From Streptococcus parasanguinis CC87K (GTDB lineage Bacteria; Bacillota; Bacilli; Lactobacillales; Streptococcaceae), in contig NZ_KI669401.1 of NCBI RefSeq assembly GCF_000507765.1, positions 124,001-188,000 on the forward strand: a stretch of DNA of 64,000 nt. Direction: 5' to 3'. The notes beneath the pieces were generated by a model. That model ran no database searches, had not been told where the DNA came from, and saw only the letters and a program-made list of their open reading frames with translations. Every line of letters begins with the position of its first letter. The stretch's first letter is position 1. Below are positions 1 to 8,154 of this stretch, one piece after another. A program made the translations under genes and the position numbers.

Positions 1-1
1 G

Positions 2-403
2 TTTAGCCAGTTCATCACGTGGCTTTGGTCCAAACAGAGCTATGGTGAAATGAAGTGGTCTTGGGCTATTTTTATCAGTGTGATCTGCCTGATGGTATTT
101 CTGAACATCGTACGACTATTTTCGATCTATTTTGGCCACATTGGGAGTCTATTCTTATCAGATGGTTGGGCGGTTGTTCTTGCTGTCCTAGTCCTACTTG
201 GGTTTGCGGTTATGGCTTATAGAAGCAGGGAGCGTTTGATGATGAGTATACTGGTCATGGGCCTGACTTTCCTAGTTACGGGATGCTGGATTCGTCTTGT
301 GAATCAGGAAACTGCTCATTTATTAGGCTGGCTACTTCCTCTCATAGGACTAGTTTTGACCTTCGTTGTATTTCGTCTCCAAAGAAAGGGGAAAGAAAGA
401 TGA
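2..403 (+). CDS. integral membrane protein, 5' end outside window
   Basis: The reading frame is open from the first bases of the window to a stop at 401-403, so the N-terminus lies to the left; an internal Met at 50 is not a convincing start. The 134 visible residues are very hydrophobic, with about four membrane-spanning stretches and a basic tail (RLQRKGKER). No family is recognised. The stop codon overlaps the next gene's start as ATGA, so the two are probably translationally coupled and may work together at the membrane. Confidence 0.6.
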   Translation, partial: FSQFITWLWSKQSYGEMKWSWAIFISVICLMVFLNIVRLFSIYFGHIGSLFLSDGWAVVLAVLVLLGFAVMAYRSRERLMMSILVMGLTFLVTGCWIRLVNQETAHLLGWLLPLIGLVLTFVVFRLQRKGKER

Positions 404-1230
404 CATCAGTTATTTATTATGAAGAAACGCAGGCTTTGGTTCAAACATTTAGCCAGGAGGACCAAGCTTATTTCCAAGATCTCTGGGATTATTTCAATTT
501 CGCCGGTTTCTTATATGAGGAGAAGGCTTTGAGAGAGCAGGTCTATAATTTAGCACTAGACTTTTCGCAAGCAAGCGGTGATGGATTGACAGCCAAGGAC
601 TATTTTGGACAGGATCCAAAGGGAATGGCAGACCAAATCATCGAGAACATGCCTAAAGAATCCACGCGATCCGTTCTAAAATATGGGGCAATCGTCTCAG
701 GAGTTGTCATTTTTTATCGCCTCTTAAGTGATTTTGCTTCACAAGCAGTCCTTGTGCTCAAGCCTCTAGTCTATTTAACCGACATCATTTTGGGACTCCT
801 AGCAATTGGGCTACTATTCTATCTCCTTCGTCGCCTCATTTTTGCAGAAGAAAAGTCGAGAAAAGCAATCCATGTGGCAATTGTTTTGGTTTTAGGAGTC
901 TATTTCGCTAGTGAGATCGTGGGGGTCCGCTTCTTACCAGCCCTTGCTTGGTTGACAGTGCCGAATCCATGGGATACTCTCCTTATGACAGGAGCTAGTG
1001 GAGCTCTCATTCTTTGGCAATGGAAAGAAGAGTTTGCTCGTGCTTTCATCTTTCCTATTCTGTCCTTCTTAGTAGTGGGATTCTTGCATCGCTGGACCTT
1101 GGCACAAGGAATTCAGAATCCTAGTATGACTGTCCTCCTGCCAACAGGCGTCATTGTTTTTGGGCTAGTTATATACTATTGGTTTACCATTCGTTCTTTG
1201 AAAAAGAATAGGACGGAAAGTGGTAAATAG
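400..1230 (+). CDS. DUF1129-like membrane protein
   Basis: A 276-residue protein. The ATG at 400 is chosen because it overlaps the upstream stop (ATGA) and follows a purine-rich AAAGGGGAAAG site; a longer frame from 283 would run through the upstream gene. The first 90 residues are soluble and acidic, with the pattern GLTAKDYFGQDPKGMADQI seen in DUF1129-type streptococcal proteins. About six transmembrane segments follow (residues ~95-265) and then a Lys/Arg-rich tail. The molecular function is unknown. The family assignment is by eye; the topology is clear. Confidence 0.75.
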   Translation: MTSVIYYEETQALVQTFSQEDQAYFQDLWDYFNFAGFLYEEKALREQVYNLALDFSQASGDGLTAKDYFGQDPKGMADQIIENMPKESTRSVLKYGAIVSGVVIFYRLLSDFASQAVLVLKPLVYLTDIILGLLAIGLLFYLLRRLIFAEEKSRKAIHVAIVLVLGVYFASEIVGVRFLPALAWLTVPNPWDTLLMTGASGALILWQWKEEFARAFIFPILSFLVVGFLHRWTLAQGIQNPSMTVLLPTGVIVFGLVIYYWFTIRSLKKNRTESGK

Positions 1231-1238
1231 AAAGAAAA

Positions 1239-1470
1239 GGAGGGCTGGGACAAAAGTCCTAGCCTCTCAATTGTTTTTGGATTGTCGAGCAAGACGCAGT
1301 GGTTGAGTGCTCAAAGCACTGCTTTGAGGTGGTAGATAGGACTTGCTAAGCAAGTTTCCTAAGTATTTGTTCGCTTTTCAAGTTCCAAAGATGCCCTACT
1401 CAATTGTGCGGAGGTGGGACGACGAAATCGAATTCTAACGAATGACCGATTTCTGTCTCACTCTCTTTTC
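1239..1470 (+). repeat. TGGGAC-type intergenic repeat, copy 1 (long centre)
   Basis: This gap begins with a GGCTGGGAC...GTCCTAGCC hairpin and ends with ATTTCTGTCTCACTCTC, giving imperfect inverted termini. Both flanks match, in inverted orientation, the elements at 27321 and 33909, including GGATTGTCGAGCAAGACGCA and GAGGTGGGACGACGAAATCG. The centre (about 1310-1395) differs from the other two copies and has its own short hairpins (CAAAGCACTGCTTTG; CTTGCTAAGCAAG). No open reading frame of note is present. The first hairpin probably also terminates the upstream gene. Confidence 0.85.
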
Positions 1471-1515
1471 TGATCCAAGTATGATAGAATAAACTCATTA
1501 GATGGGAGAATATAC

Positions 1516-2907
1516 ATGAATTTGTTTCGAAAAAAGGGACTTGGGCAAGTACACCCGGGTCTAAATCGCCATTTACGATTGTGGGATTTGATTATTTTAG
1601 GAATCGGTGCCATGGTGGGGACAGGAATCTTCACGATTACGGGAACTGCAGCAGCGAATTTAGCTGGTCCAGCCTTGATCATTTCGATTGTGATTGCGGC
1701 TTTTTGCGTTGGCTTATCTGCCCTCTTTTTTGCTGAGTTTGCCTCTCGCATCCCTTCAACTGGTGGAGCCTATAGTTACCTCTATGCCATCTTTGGAGAG
1801 TTTCCCGCATGGATTGCAGGTTGGTTGACTGTGATGGAATTCATGACCGCCGTATCAGGGGTGGCTTCAGGTTGGGCTGCGTATTTCAAGGGCTTATTGG
1901 CCAATCTTGGCTGGAGTCTGCCGACGGCTTTAAATGGGACTTTTGATCCAGTTGCGGGAACTTATGTGGATCTCTTACCTATTTTGGTCATGGTCCTCGT
2001 CACAGCCTTGGTCCTTATGAATGCAAAAGCCGTCTTACGCTTCAATTCCTTGCTGGTCTTACTCAAGTTCTCAGCTCTTACCTTGTTTATTCTTGTCGGG
2101 ATTTTTCACCTAAACCCTGGCAACTGGGCAAACTTTGCCCCTTATGGCTTTGGCGAAATTTATGGTGGTCAAACAGGTATTATGGCTGGCGCTTCGCTCA
2201 TGTTCTTTGCCTTTCTTGGTTTTGAGTCCATTTCAATGGCGGTCGATGAAATCAAGGAACCACAAAAGAACGTTCCTCGCGGCATTGTCCTTAGTCTTTT
2301 GATCACAACGGTTCTTTATATCTTGGTTACCCTGGTTTTGACCGGCATGGTTCCTTTTAAGAACTTAAATGTAGATGATGCAGTTGCCTTTGCCCTCCGT
2401 CAGGTAGGAGCTAGCTGGGCAGGGAATTATGTATCGTTGGTCGCTATTTTGACCCTGATTACCGTCTGCATTTCTATGACCTTTGCCCTCTCACGGATGA
2501 TTTACAGTTTGGCGCGAGATGGCCTTTTGCCAAAAGCGATGAAACAGCTCGATCCTAAAACCAGAATCCCAAAAAATGCGACATTGGTCGCTGGATTGAT
2601 GGCTGCCATTGCTGGTGGAGTTTTTCCGCTAGCTAGTATCGCTTCCTTTTTAAATATCTGTACCTTGGCTTACCTGGTTATGTTGGCCTTTGCCCTCTTG
2701 AAATTGCGCAAGGAACACGGGGTTCCTGGACCTGGTGAATTTAAAACGCCTTTGGTTCCGGTCTTACCAATCCTATCGATTGTGGTCTGTGTGTCCTTTA
2801 TGACCCAGTATTCTCTATCGACCTGGCTGGCCTTCGGAGTTGCTCTCTTGATTGGGATAGGAATTTATTTTGGCTATGGGTATCGCCATTCAGAAGAACA
2901 TAAATAA
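1516..2907 (+). CDS. APC-superfamily amino acid permease (CAT/YfnA type)
   Basis: The 463-residue protein has twelve predicted membrane helices. The first helix carries the APC signature GIGAMVGTGIF (about residues 30-40), and EFASRIPSTGGAYSYLYA follows helix 2, typical of cationic/branched amino acid transporters of the CAT/YfnA group. It should move an amino acid across the cytoplasmic membrane with protons; the substrate cannot be read from sequence. The ATG is preceded by GGGAGA. It stands alone between a repeat element and its own terminator. Confidence 0.9.
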   Translation: MNLFRKKGLGQVHPGLNRHLRLWDLIILGIGAMVGTGIFTITGTAAANLAGPALIISIVIAAFCVGLSALFFAEFASRIPSTGGAYSYLYAIFGEFPAWIAGWLTVMEFMTAVSGVASGWAAYFKGLLANLGWSLPTALNGTFDPVAGTYVDLLPILVMVLVTALVLMNAKAVLRFNSLLVLLKFSALTLFILVGIFHLNPGNWANFAPYGFGEIYGGQTGIMAGASLMFFAFLGFESISMAVDEIKEPQKNVPRGIVLSLLITTVLYILVTLVLTGMVPFKNLNVDDAVAFALRQVGASWAGNYVSLVAILTLITVCISMTFALSRMIYSLARDGLLPKAMKQLDPKTRIPKNATLVAGLMAAIAGGVFPLASIASFLNICTLAYLVMLAFALLKLRKEHGVPGPGEFKTPLVPVLPILSIVVCVSFMTQYSLSTWLAFGVALLIGIGIYFGYGYRHSEEHK

Positions 2908-2913
2908 AAGATG

Positions 2914-2943
2914 AAAGCTAGAGTAGAAGAACTCTGGCTTTTT
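2914..2943 (+). terminator. Rho-independent terminator after the permease
   Basis: AAAGCTAGAGT pairs with ACTCTGGCTTT across a 6-base loop, with one G-U pair, and runs into a T-rich tract. Confidence 0.75.
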
Positions 2944-2964
2944 GTATAGAGAAAGCTCTTTTTT

Positions 2965-2973
2965 TGGTATAAT
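2965..2973 (+). promoter_or_regulatory. extended -10 promoter (TGGTATAAT)
   Basis: TGGTATAAT lies about 39 bases before the DUF2829 gene and just after the permease terminator. The TG extension is common in streptococcal promoters. It likely drives the DUF2829, SDR and SUKH-like genes. Confidence 0.6.
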
Positions 2974-3011
2974 AAAGGGAGAAAGTTAAATAGATAACAA
3001 AGGAGAACACC

Positions 3012-3248
3012 ATGACATTTGAAGAGATTTTACCAGGATTAAAGGCCAAGAAAAAATATGTACGAACAGGATGGGGTGGAGCAGAAAACTATGTCCAATT
3101 GTTTGATACCATCGAGCAAAATGGAGTGGCTCTGGAAGTGACACCTTATTTCCTCATTAACGTGTCTGGTGAAGGCGAAGGCTTTTCCATGTGGAGTCCA
3201 ACTCCCTGTGATGTTCTAGCGACAGATTGGGTGGAAGTGCATGACTAA
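3012..3248 (+). CDS. DUF2829 / Thoeris anti-defense 2 (Tad2)-like protein
   Basis: The 78-residue acidic protein follows the DUF2829 plan. It has an N-terminal helix with basic residues (LPGLKAKKKYVRTGWGG), a beta core, and a C-terminal motif with FSMWSPTPCDVLATDWVEV, where the W-x-P-x-x-x-D-x-L-A-x-D-W spacing is diagnostic. Phage members (Tad2) sequester the cyclic nucleotide signals of Thoeris defence; chromosomal members are common and their roles are mostly unknown. AAAGGAG precedes the ATG. It overlaps the following SDR gene by 8 bases, so the pair is co-translated. No phage genes are nearby. The family call is confident; an anti-defence role here is speculation. Confidence 0.75.
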   Translation: MTFEEILPGLKAKKKYVRTGWGGAENYVQLFDTIEQNGVALEVTPYFLINVSGEGEGFSMWSPTPCDVLATDWVEVHD

Positions 3249-3939
3249 AGGGGTCTTGATTACAGGCGTGAGCTCCGGGATTGGTCTGGCGCAAGCTCGT
3301 TTGTTTTTAGAAAAGGGTTATCAGGTTTTTGGAGTGGACCAAGGAGCGGATCCTCAGTTGCCAGGCGATTTTCACTTCTTACAGCGAGACTTAACCTTGG
3401 ATTTGACACCAATCTTCGACTGGTGTCCTGAGGTAGATGTCTTGTGCAATACAGCGGGAGTATTGGACGATTACAAACCGCTTCTTGAGCAAAGCGCTCA
3501 GGAGATTCAGGAGATCTTTGAGATCAACTATGTGACTCCGGTAGAGCTGACACGGCATTATCTGACTCAAATGATGGAGAAGAAGCAAGGGATCATTATC
3601 AATATGTGCTCCATTGCTTCTAGCCTTGCAGGCGGAGGTGGGCACGCCTATACCTCTTCTAAACATGCCTTAGCAGGATTTACCAAGCAATTAGCTCTAG
3701 ACTATGCTGAAGCTGGGATTCAGGTCTTTGGCATTGCTCCTGGTGCAGTTAAGACTGGTATGACCGCTGCTGACTTTGAACCAGGTGGTCTGGCAGATTG
3801 GGTAGCTAGTGAGACCCCTATTAAACGCTGGATAGAGCCAAAGGAAGTGGCAGAAGTCAGCCTCTTTTTGGCTAGTGGGAAGTCCTCTGCTATGCAGGGA
3901 CAACTCCTGACCATTGATGGTGGCTGGAGTTTGAAGTAG
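3241..3939 (+). CDS. short-chain dehydrogenase/reductase (FabG-like)
   Basis: A 232-residue Rossmann-fold oxidoreductase. The cofactor motif TGVSSGIG is at residues 8-15, the NTAG motif near 70-73, and the catalytic Ser124, Tyr137 and Lys141 lie in the normal S-x12-Y-x3-K arrangement. The PGAVKTGM stretch and the C-terminal LTIDGGWS are typical of 3-oxoacyl-ACP-reductase-like SDRs. It should use NAD(P)H to reduce a carbonyl or oxidise an alcohol; the substrate is unknown, and it is outside any fatty-acid-synthesis cluster. The start overlaps the DUF2829 gene. Confidence 0.9.
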   Translation: MTKGVLITGVSSGIGLAQARLFLEKGYQVFGVDQGADPQLPGDFHFLQRDLTLDLTPIFDWCPEVDVLCNTAGVLDDYKPLLEQSAQEIQEIFEINYVTPVELTRHYLTQMMEKKQGIIINMCSIASSLAGGGGHAYTSSKHALAGFTKQLALDYAEAGIQVFGIAPGAVKTGMTAADFEPGGLADWVASETPIKRWIEPKEVAEVSLFLASGKSSAMQGQLLTIDGGWSLK

Positions 3940-3966
3940 AGAACTGAGAAAGCAGGAGGTTAAAGC

Positions 3967-4299
3967 ATGCACGAATATGATTTTGGTTTTTCCTTACCGA
4001 AAGGATATCAGGTATTTCTTGATGACTTAGGGGATCAGCTAGGTTATGACATTGGTGAGACGGGTATTTGTCTCTATGCTAAAGAAGATCTTACCGAACG
4101 CAATCAAACCTACCAGATTGATGAGGATGAACCAGATTTCTTTATGATCGGTCAAGATGGGGATATGGCCTATTTCCTCAAAAAGAATGGGGACGATAGC
4201 ATTTATGAAAATGATCTAGGTGCGCTAGGTTCTCTCGAAATGCAAAAGGTAGCTGAATCAATTACAGACTTTATTAATCAGATCTTGCAGGAGGAGTAA
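3967..4299 (+). CDS. SUKH/SMI1-KNR4-like small acidic protein
   Basis: A 110-residue, strongly acidic cytosolic protein. The stretch DFFMIGQDGDMAYFLKK, followed by YENDLGALGS and a C-terminal helix (residues 94-107), resembles the core of SUKH-superfamily immunity proteins (F-x-x-I-G-x-D-G-x-x-x-Y). It is shorter than most members. It sits 27 bases after the SDR gene with a good GGAGG site and is followed by a terminator. Its resemblance to the immunity-like genes further right suggests a toxin-neutralising or scaffold role, but this is inference. Confidence 0.6.
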   Translation: MHEYDFGFSLPKGYQVFLDDLGDQLGYDIGETGICLYAKEDLTERNQTYQIDEDEPDFFMIGQDGDMAYFLKKNGDDSIYENDLGALGSLEMQKVAESITDFINQILQEE

Positions 4300-4316
4300 G
4301 ATAGAAATAGAAAGGG

Positions 4317-4366
4317 GACTGAGAAAGATAGCTGCAAAAAGCTCGTCGATTTACTCAGTCTTTTTT
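4317..4366 (+). terminator. Rho-independent terminator
   Basis: GACTGAG (4317-4323) pairs with CTCAGTC (4354-4360), with additional A/T pairs extending inward, and is followed by six T residues. Confidence 0.75.
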
Positions 4367-4393
4367 AAAAAATTTTTTAAAAAATCTTTTCTC

Positions 4394-4426
4394 ATTCATT
4401 TTGGATTCATCTTTCTTAGATAAAAT
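4394..4426 (+). promoter_or_regulatory. promoter of PepSY gene with candidate response-regulator direct repeats
   Basis: TAAAAT at 4421-4426 is a plausible -10. Upstream, ATTCAT occurs at 4394 and again at 4405, exactly 11 bases apart (one helical turn), where a -35 element would lie. This tandem spacing is typical of OmpR/PhoB-family binding sites, and an OmpR-type regulator is encoded two genes downstream. Binding is inferred. Confidence 0.5.
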
Positions 4427-4476
4427 AGAATCATCAAGAAGAACTTGATAAGAAAAAAAGAAAGTTGGTAACTAAC

Positions 4477-5046
4477 ATGAAAAAATCAATTAAACAAAAA
4501 GCCGTTGCAAGTCTCGCAATCTTCTCTCTATCAACTGCCGCTCTAGGCTCTGTAGTAGCCTTTGCCGATACTGGAACAAGTAAAAAGACTACTTCTTCAA
4601 CAGTGACTGCATCTGTCACCCTTGCACAAGCTCAAGAAAAAGCTCTGAAAGAAGCTAAGGGTGGAAAAGTGATTGGCTACGAGCAAGAAGAAAAACATGG
4701 AAAAGCAGTGTATGAAGTGACCATCTTGGATGGAAAAAATGAAAAAGAATATAAGATCGATGGCCAGTCTGGTGCTATCTTGAAGTCAAAAACTAAGGAT
4801 CTGAGTCAGGATCGTGAAGATCAGCAATTAATCGGAGCAAGTGTTCAGTTGGACTTGGCTAAGGTAGAGAGCCAGCTGAAATCAAAATACTCGAATGCTA
4901 GTATCGAAAAAGTAGAGTTAGATGTAGAAGATGGTAAACTTGTCTATAGCGTTAGCTTGCGAGAAGGCAATCAAAAAATTGAGTTAGAGTTAGATGCCAA
5001 TACAGGTACCGTATTGGAAGAAGATGTGGAGCTGGATCACGATTAA
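4477..5046 (+). CDS. secreted PepSY-domain protein
   Basis: A 189-residue exported protein. The signal peptide covers about residues 1-31 (basic n-region, hydrophobic core, AFA cleavage motif before DTG). A Ser/Thr linker follows, then two PepSY repeats, each ending in the DG/DANTGxxL pattern (DGQSGAILKSK and DANTGTVLEED). No lipobox is present, so it is secreted or cell-surface. ATG 4477 is preferred over a TTG four codons upstream because MKKS begins a normal signal peptide. It precedes a two-component system, and PepSY proteins often modulate or are targets of such systems. Confidence 0.85.
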   Translation: MKKSIKQKAVASLAIFSLSTAALGSVVAFADTGTSKKTTSSTVTASVTLAQAQEKALKEAKGGKVIGYEQEEKHGKAVYEVTILDGKNEKEYKIDGQSGAILKSKTKDLSQDREDQQLIGASVQLDLAKVESQLKSKYSNASIEKVELDVEDGKLVYSVSLREGNQKIELELDANTGTVLEEDVELDHD

Positions 5047-5056
5047 CTAGAGTAAG

Positions 5057-5090
5057 ATCTCGACTAGGCTTTTCCTAGCCGAGATTTTTT
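5057..5090 (+). terminator. Rho-independent terminator after PepSY gene
   Basis: ATCTCGACTAGG pairs with CCTAGCCGAGAT around a short loop with one mismatch, followed by TTTTTT. Confidence 0.85.
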
Positions 5091-5099
5091 ATGGAAGCA

Positions 5100-5108
5100 T
5101 GGTATAAT
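5100..5108 (+). promoter_or_regulatory. extended -10 promoter of the two-component system
   Basis: TGGTATAAT lies 27 bases before the regulator start and immediately after the PepSY terminator, so the regulator and kinase have their own promoter. Confidence 0.6.
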
Positions 5109-5135
5109 AAGGGAAGAAATTTGGAGTAAGTGGCT

Positions 5136-5810
5136 ATGAAAGTATTAGTGATTGAAGACGAAGTAGATTTGAATCGTAGCATCGTTAAATTACTGAAAAC
5201 CCAGCAGTATAGTGTTGATGCGGCCTATGATGGTCAGGAGGCCTTGGACTACATTCGTGTGTCCCAGTATGACGTGATTATTTCAGATATTATGATGCCG
5301 CAGCTAGATGGTTTGGGGGTATTGAGCTACTTGAGAAATCATCAGATTAAGACCCCAGTTCTGATGCTAACGGCTAAAGATAGCCTAGAAGACAAGGTAA
5401 CAGGACTGGATGCTGGTGCAGACGACTACTTGGTCAAACCCTTTGAATTTGATGAATTACTGGCTCGGATTCGCGTCATGCTGAGACGAAATAATCGAGA
5501 AAACTTGACCAACCTGGTCCAATTTGGTGACTATTCCTTAGACCTGGCAAAAAAGACCATCCAACACAAGGGTGTTTTGGTTGACATGACTTCCAAGGAG
5601 TATGAGTTACTAGAGTGTCTGGTGCGCCATCCCAATGTGGTTTTAAGTCGGGAACAGATTCGTGAGCATATTTGGGATTTTGATTATGTTGGAGAGTCTA
5701 ATATCATTGATGTTTTAGTCAAGAATATCCGCAAAAAATTAGGTAATCCATCGATTATTCAGACAAAAAGGGGGATGGGCTATGTTTTCAAAAATGAAGA
5801 AGGACTCTAA
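5136..5810 (+). CDS. OmpR/PhoB-family response regulator
   Basis: A 224-residue two-domain regulator. The receiver domain (about 1-115) has the acidic pair E7/D8, phospho-acceptor Asp51 in the SDIMMP motif, and a conserved Lys in DYLVKPFEFDEL. The C-terminal winged helix (about 125-220) ends in TKRGMGYVF, the OmpR/PhoB signature. The ATG at 5136 is chosen because TTGGAG precedes it at a normal distance. It overlaps the kinase gene by 29 bases. Its probable targets include the upstream PepSY gene, where 11-bp spaced direct repeats are seen. No specific gene name is justified. Confidence 0.92.
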   Translation: MKVLVIEDEVDLNRSIVKLLKTQQYSVDAAYDGQEALDYIRVSQYDVIISDIMMPQLDGLGVLSYLRNHQIKTPVLMLTAKDSLEDKVTGLDAGADDYLVKPFEFDELLARIRVMLRRNNRENLTNLVQFGDYSLDLAKKTIQHKGVLVDMTSKEYELLECLVRHPNVVLSREQIREHIWDFDYVGESNIIDVLVKNIRKKLGNPSIIQTKRGMGYVFKNEEGL

Positions 5811-7140
5811 GTCTCCCTCCATCGTTTCTAAGGTGACATTGTGGTATACCCTCTTTGTTTCTTTTCTCTTTGTTCTTATGTTTTGTGCTTCTTTTATCAT
5901 TTCCGGAGCCTGGTCCAGCTATAGCTCACGTGGGGAACTGGAGCAGAAGACCATGGAAGTAGCTTCAGACCTTGAGGAATTTGAGCCCTTTGATGACGGA
6001 AATTATTTTGCACTCTACAATCAAAACATGAAGTTGGAGCAGGGTGCTCTGCCAAGTGGCTTTGATATCAATGCTGGCTTTGAGTCTGGGAAATTGTCGA
6101 CGTATACCTCTTCCCAAGCAACCTATTATTATTTTGATGTCTATAATGAAAGTGAGGGCAAATGGATACGGGGCGTGCGCCTTGCTTCTGGTCTAGGAAG
6201 AGAATTAAGTATCTTTCTTCTTTCCTTGGCCATTCTAGCTCCTCTGTCCATCCTTGGGATGGCCTGGGGTGGACGTCGGATCCTTCGTAAGGCCTTTCTG
6301 CCGATCAGAGAGGTGACCCAAATGGCAGAGGAAATTGCAGAGAGCGGAGACTACAGTAAGCGCGTGTCGACCGAGCATCAGAAGGATTATGTAGAAACGT
6401 CTCGTCTTACCAAGGTCTTTAATAATTTGATTTCTTCTGTTCAGTCGACTTTTGAGAAAGAAAAGCAATTCAACCAAAATGTATCCCATGAGTTGCGGAC
6501 CCCTCTGTCAGTCATCGTTTCGGAGAGTGAGTTTGGCTCCAAATATGCAGATAACCTAGAGGAGACCAAGGAATCTTTGACGGTCATTCATCGGCAGGCT
6601 AAATTAATGAAATCGATGACCGAGCAGATCTTGGAAATATCCAAGACCCAACACCTGCAGTGGTCGGATTTAAAACCCGTTTGTCTATCAACCCTGGTGT
6701 CAGATTATTGTCAGGGACAGGAAAGAAAGTGGGGCGAAAGCCCCATAGCCTTTGAAGTGAGCATTCAGCCGGACCTCTGGATTCAGGGGGATGCTGTTTT
6801 GGTCACTCGGATGCTGGATAATCTATTGAGCAATGCAGTGAAATTTACCAAGACCAAGGTTGCCATCCACTTGGTGGCTAGTCCAGCTGGTGCTGTTCTC
6901 AAGGTAGCGGATGATGGGATTGGGATAGCGCCAGACCATTTGAGCAAGATTTGGGATCGCTTCTATCAGGTGGAGGATTCTCGGAACAAGGGCCTCAATA
7001 GTGGTATCGGACTTGGGTTGTCCTTTATTAAGGACATTGCAGACCTCCATCGAGCAGAGGTGAAAATCATCTCTGAAGAAGGAAAAGGAAGTCTCTTTCG
7101 TGTGACTTTCCCACAGATCCAGGACAAGACTTCTGTCTAA
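5782..7140 (+). CDS. sensor histidine kinase
   Basis: A 452-residue membrane kinase. There are two transmembrane helices (about 19-42 and 142-164) flanking an extracellular sensor of about 100 residues, then a HAMP-like region. The H-box NVSHELRTPLS contains phospho-accepting His236. The ATP-binding domain has N-box NLLSNAVKF (about 347-355), G1 DDGIGI (377-382) and G2 GIGLGLSF. ATG 5782 follows a GGGGGATGGG site; ATG 5794 is an alternative. It is co-translated with the response regulator. The extracellular loop is acidic, but the signal is unknown. Confidence 0.92.
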   Translation: MFSKMKKDSKSPSIVSKVTLWYTLFVSFLFVLMFCASFIISGAWSSYSSRGELEQKTMEVASDLEEFEPFDDGNYFALYNQNMKLEQGALPSGFDINAGFESGKLSTYTSSQATYYYFDVYNESEGKWIRGVRLASGLGRELSIFLLSLAILAPLSILGMAWGGRRILRKAFLPIREVTQMAEEIAESGDYSKRVSTEHQKDYVETSRLTKVFNNLISSVQSTFEKEKQFNQNVSHELRTPLSVIVSESEFGSKYADNLEETKESLTVIHRQAKLMKSMTEQILEISKTQHLQWSDLKPVCLSTLVSDYCQGQERKWGESPIAFEVSIQPDLWIQGDAVLVTRMLDNLLSNAVKFTKTKVAIHLVASPAGAVLKVADDGIGIAPDHLSKIWDRFYQVEDSRNKGLNSGIGLGLSFIKDIADLHRAEVKIISEEGKGSLFRVTFPQIQDKTSV

Positions 7141-7204
7141 GACGGTTGATTGAGCGATCAGTATGGGTTGAAAAGGGAAAATAATAAAGTGAAATAATAA
7201 GGAT

Positions 7205-7245
7205 AAAATGAGTCTAGTAAAACCGCTAGGCTCATTTTCTGTTTT
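7205..7245 (+). terminator. terminator after the kinase gene
   Basis: AAAATGAG (7205-7212) pairs with CTCATTTT (7231-7238), with a partly paired CTAG interior. A-rich and T-rich flanks would let it work in both directions. Confidence 0.65.
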
Positions 7246-7312
7246 AGCTTTATGGAAAGGGAATCTTATGGTATGATAGCCTAAAAGGGACCTGTAATAT
7301 GGAGGTCAAACT

Positions 7313-7681
7313 ATGGAAAGAGAGACTCAAAAAGGAGAAGAGATGCGGAAACACCAAGAACTTTCACTAGAGCAGATCATCGAGCAGATGCGTGTGGACG
7401 AGTCTTCTTCAGATGATTTTTGCCTCTATGGTAAGGAGTATGGAGAACTAGCACTAGATAGGCTCTATTGGATATCGGATTATCCAGATGTCGTAGATGA
7501 CCGTGATGTCTACCCGACAGATGTTGCGGAGCAAGATCTTCAGCTAGTCTACTATGGAGAACAGTTGATTGATGTCCTCACCGTAGCGCTTGAAGAAAAG
7601 CCAGATGCTAGTCACCAAGACTTGGTCGAGGCTTTGAAATATTATCAGCAGCACGATAACTTTATGCCCTTTAATGATTAG
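7313..7681 (+). CDS. DUF7716-like small acidic protein (immunity-island start)
   Basis: A 122-residue acidic protein. The C-terminal half (EKPDASHQDLVEALKYYQQHDNF) and the preceding pattern of aspartates and aromatics resemble DUF7716-type proteins, a small Gram-positive family of unknown function. ATG 7313 follows GGAGGT at good spacing; ATG 7343 after AAAGGAG is also possible. It is the first gene of the island of small, mostly unrelated proteins that runs to about 17.4 kb. No catalytic motif or membrane segment is seen. Confidence 0.6.
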   Translation: MERETQKGEEMRKHQELSLEQIIEQMRVDESSSDDFCLYGKEYGELALDRLYWISDYPDVVDDRDVYPTDVAEQDLQLVYYGEQLIDVLTVALEEKPDASHQDLVEALKYYQQHDNFMPFND

Positions 7682-7733
7682 CTAGGTTGATTAGAGAAAT
7701 GGTATCTGATGACTGATAGCATAAGGAGAGAAA

Positions 7734-8123
7734 ATGATGAGAGAATATAAATTTGATGTCCATAACGAGATGTATGTAGCAATTCCAGAGGAAAGAGAAA
7801 AGGTCTGCCTTGCTTTAAGTGATTCTTTAGAGGTTATCAATGAGGAGTTGACTCCGTCCTATAAAGCAAAACTCGATAATCTACTGGATCAATCATCAGT
7901 ATGGTATCCAAAAGCTTTGGAAAAAATTCAGGAGGAATTTACAGGACTAGCACATGCTAGACTCCTTTCAATTTTTATCTTGTCTGAACAAAGGGCTGTA
8001 GACCTAATTTTCGGCTTGGAATTTGGACTGAAAGAGGACTCGGAGCATGGTAGAGGACTTAAATTCTCCCACAATAGTCTTGAAATTTTAGAATATGGTT
8101 TAGGGGAAGTCGCTTACTATTAG
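7734..8123 (+). CDS. DUF6985-like putative immunity protein
   Basis: A 129-residue soluble protein. The C-terminal EHGRGLKFSHNSLEILEYG matches the E-H-G-x-G-(hydrophobic) turn followed by a short strand and x-x-G that ends DUF6985-type immunity-like proteins. The upstream part is helical and acidic. AAGGAG precedes the ATG. The neighbouring genes are of similar size and equally lacking enzymatic motifs. The toxin-antagonist role is inferred from family and context only. Confidence 0.55.
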   Translation: MMREYKFDVHNEMYVAIPEEREKVCLALSDSLEVINEELTPSYKAKLDNLLDQSSVWYPKALEKIQEEFTGLAHARLLSIFILSEQRAVDLIFGLEFGLKEDSEHGRGLKFSHNSLEILEYGLGEVAYY

Positions 8124-8154
8124 GTGTAGTCTATAACAAGAGAAGCACTAGAAG

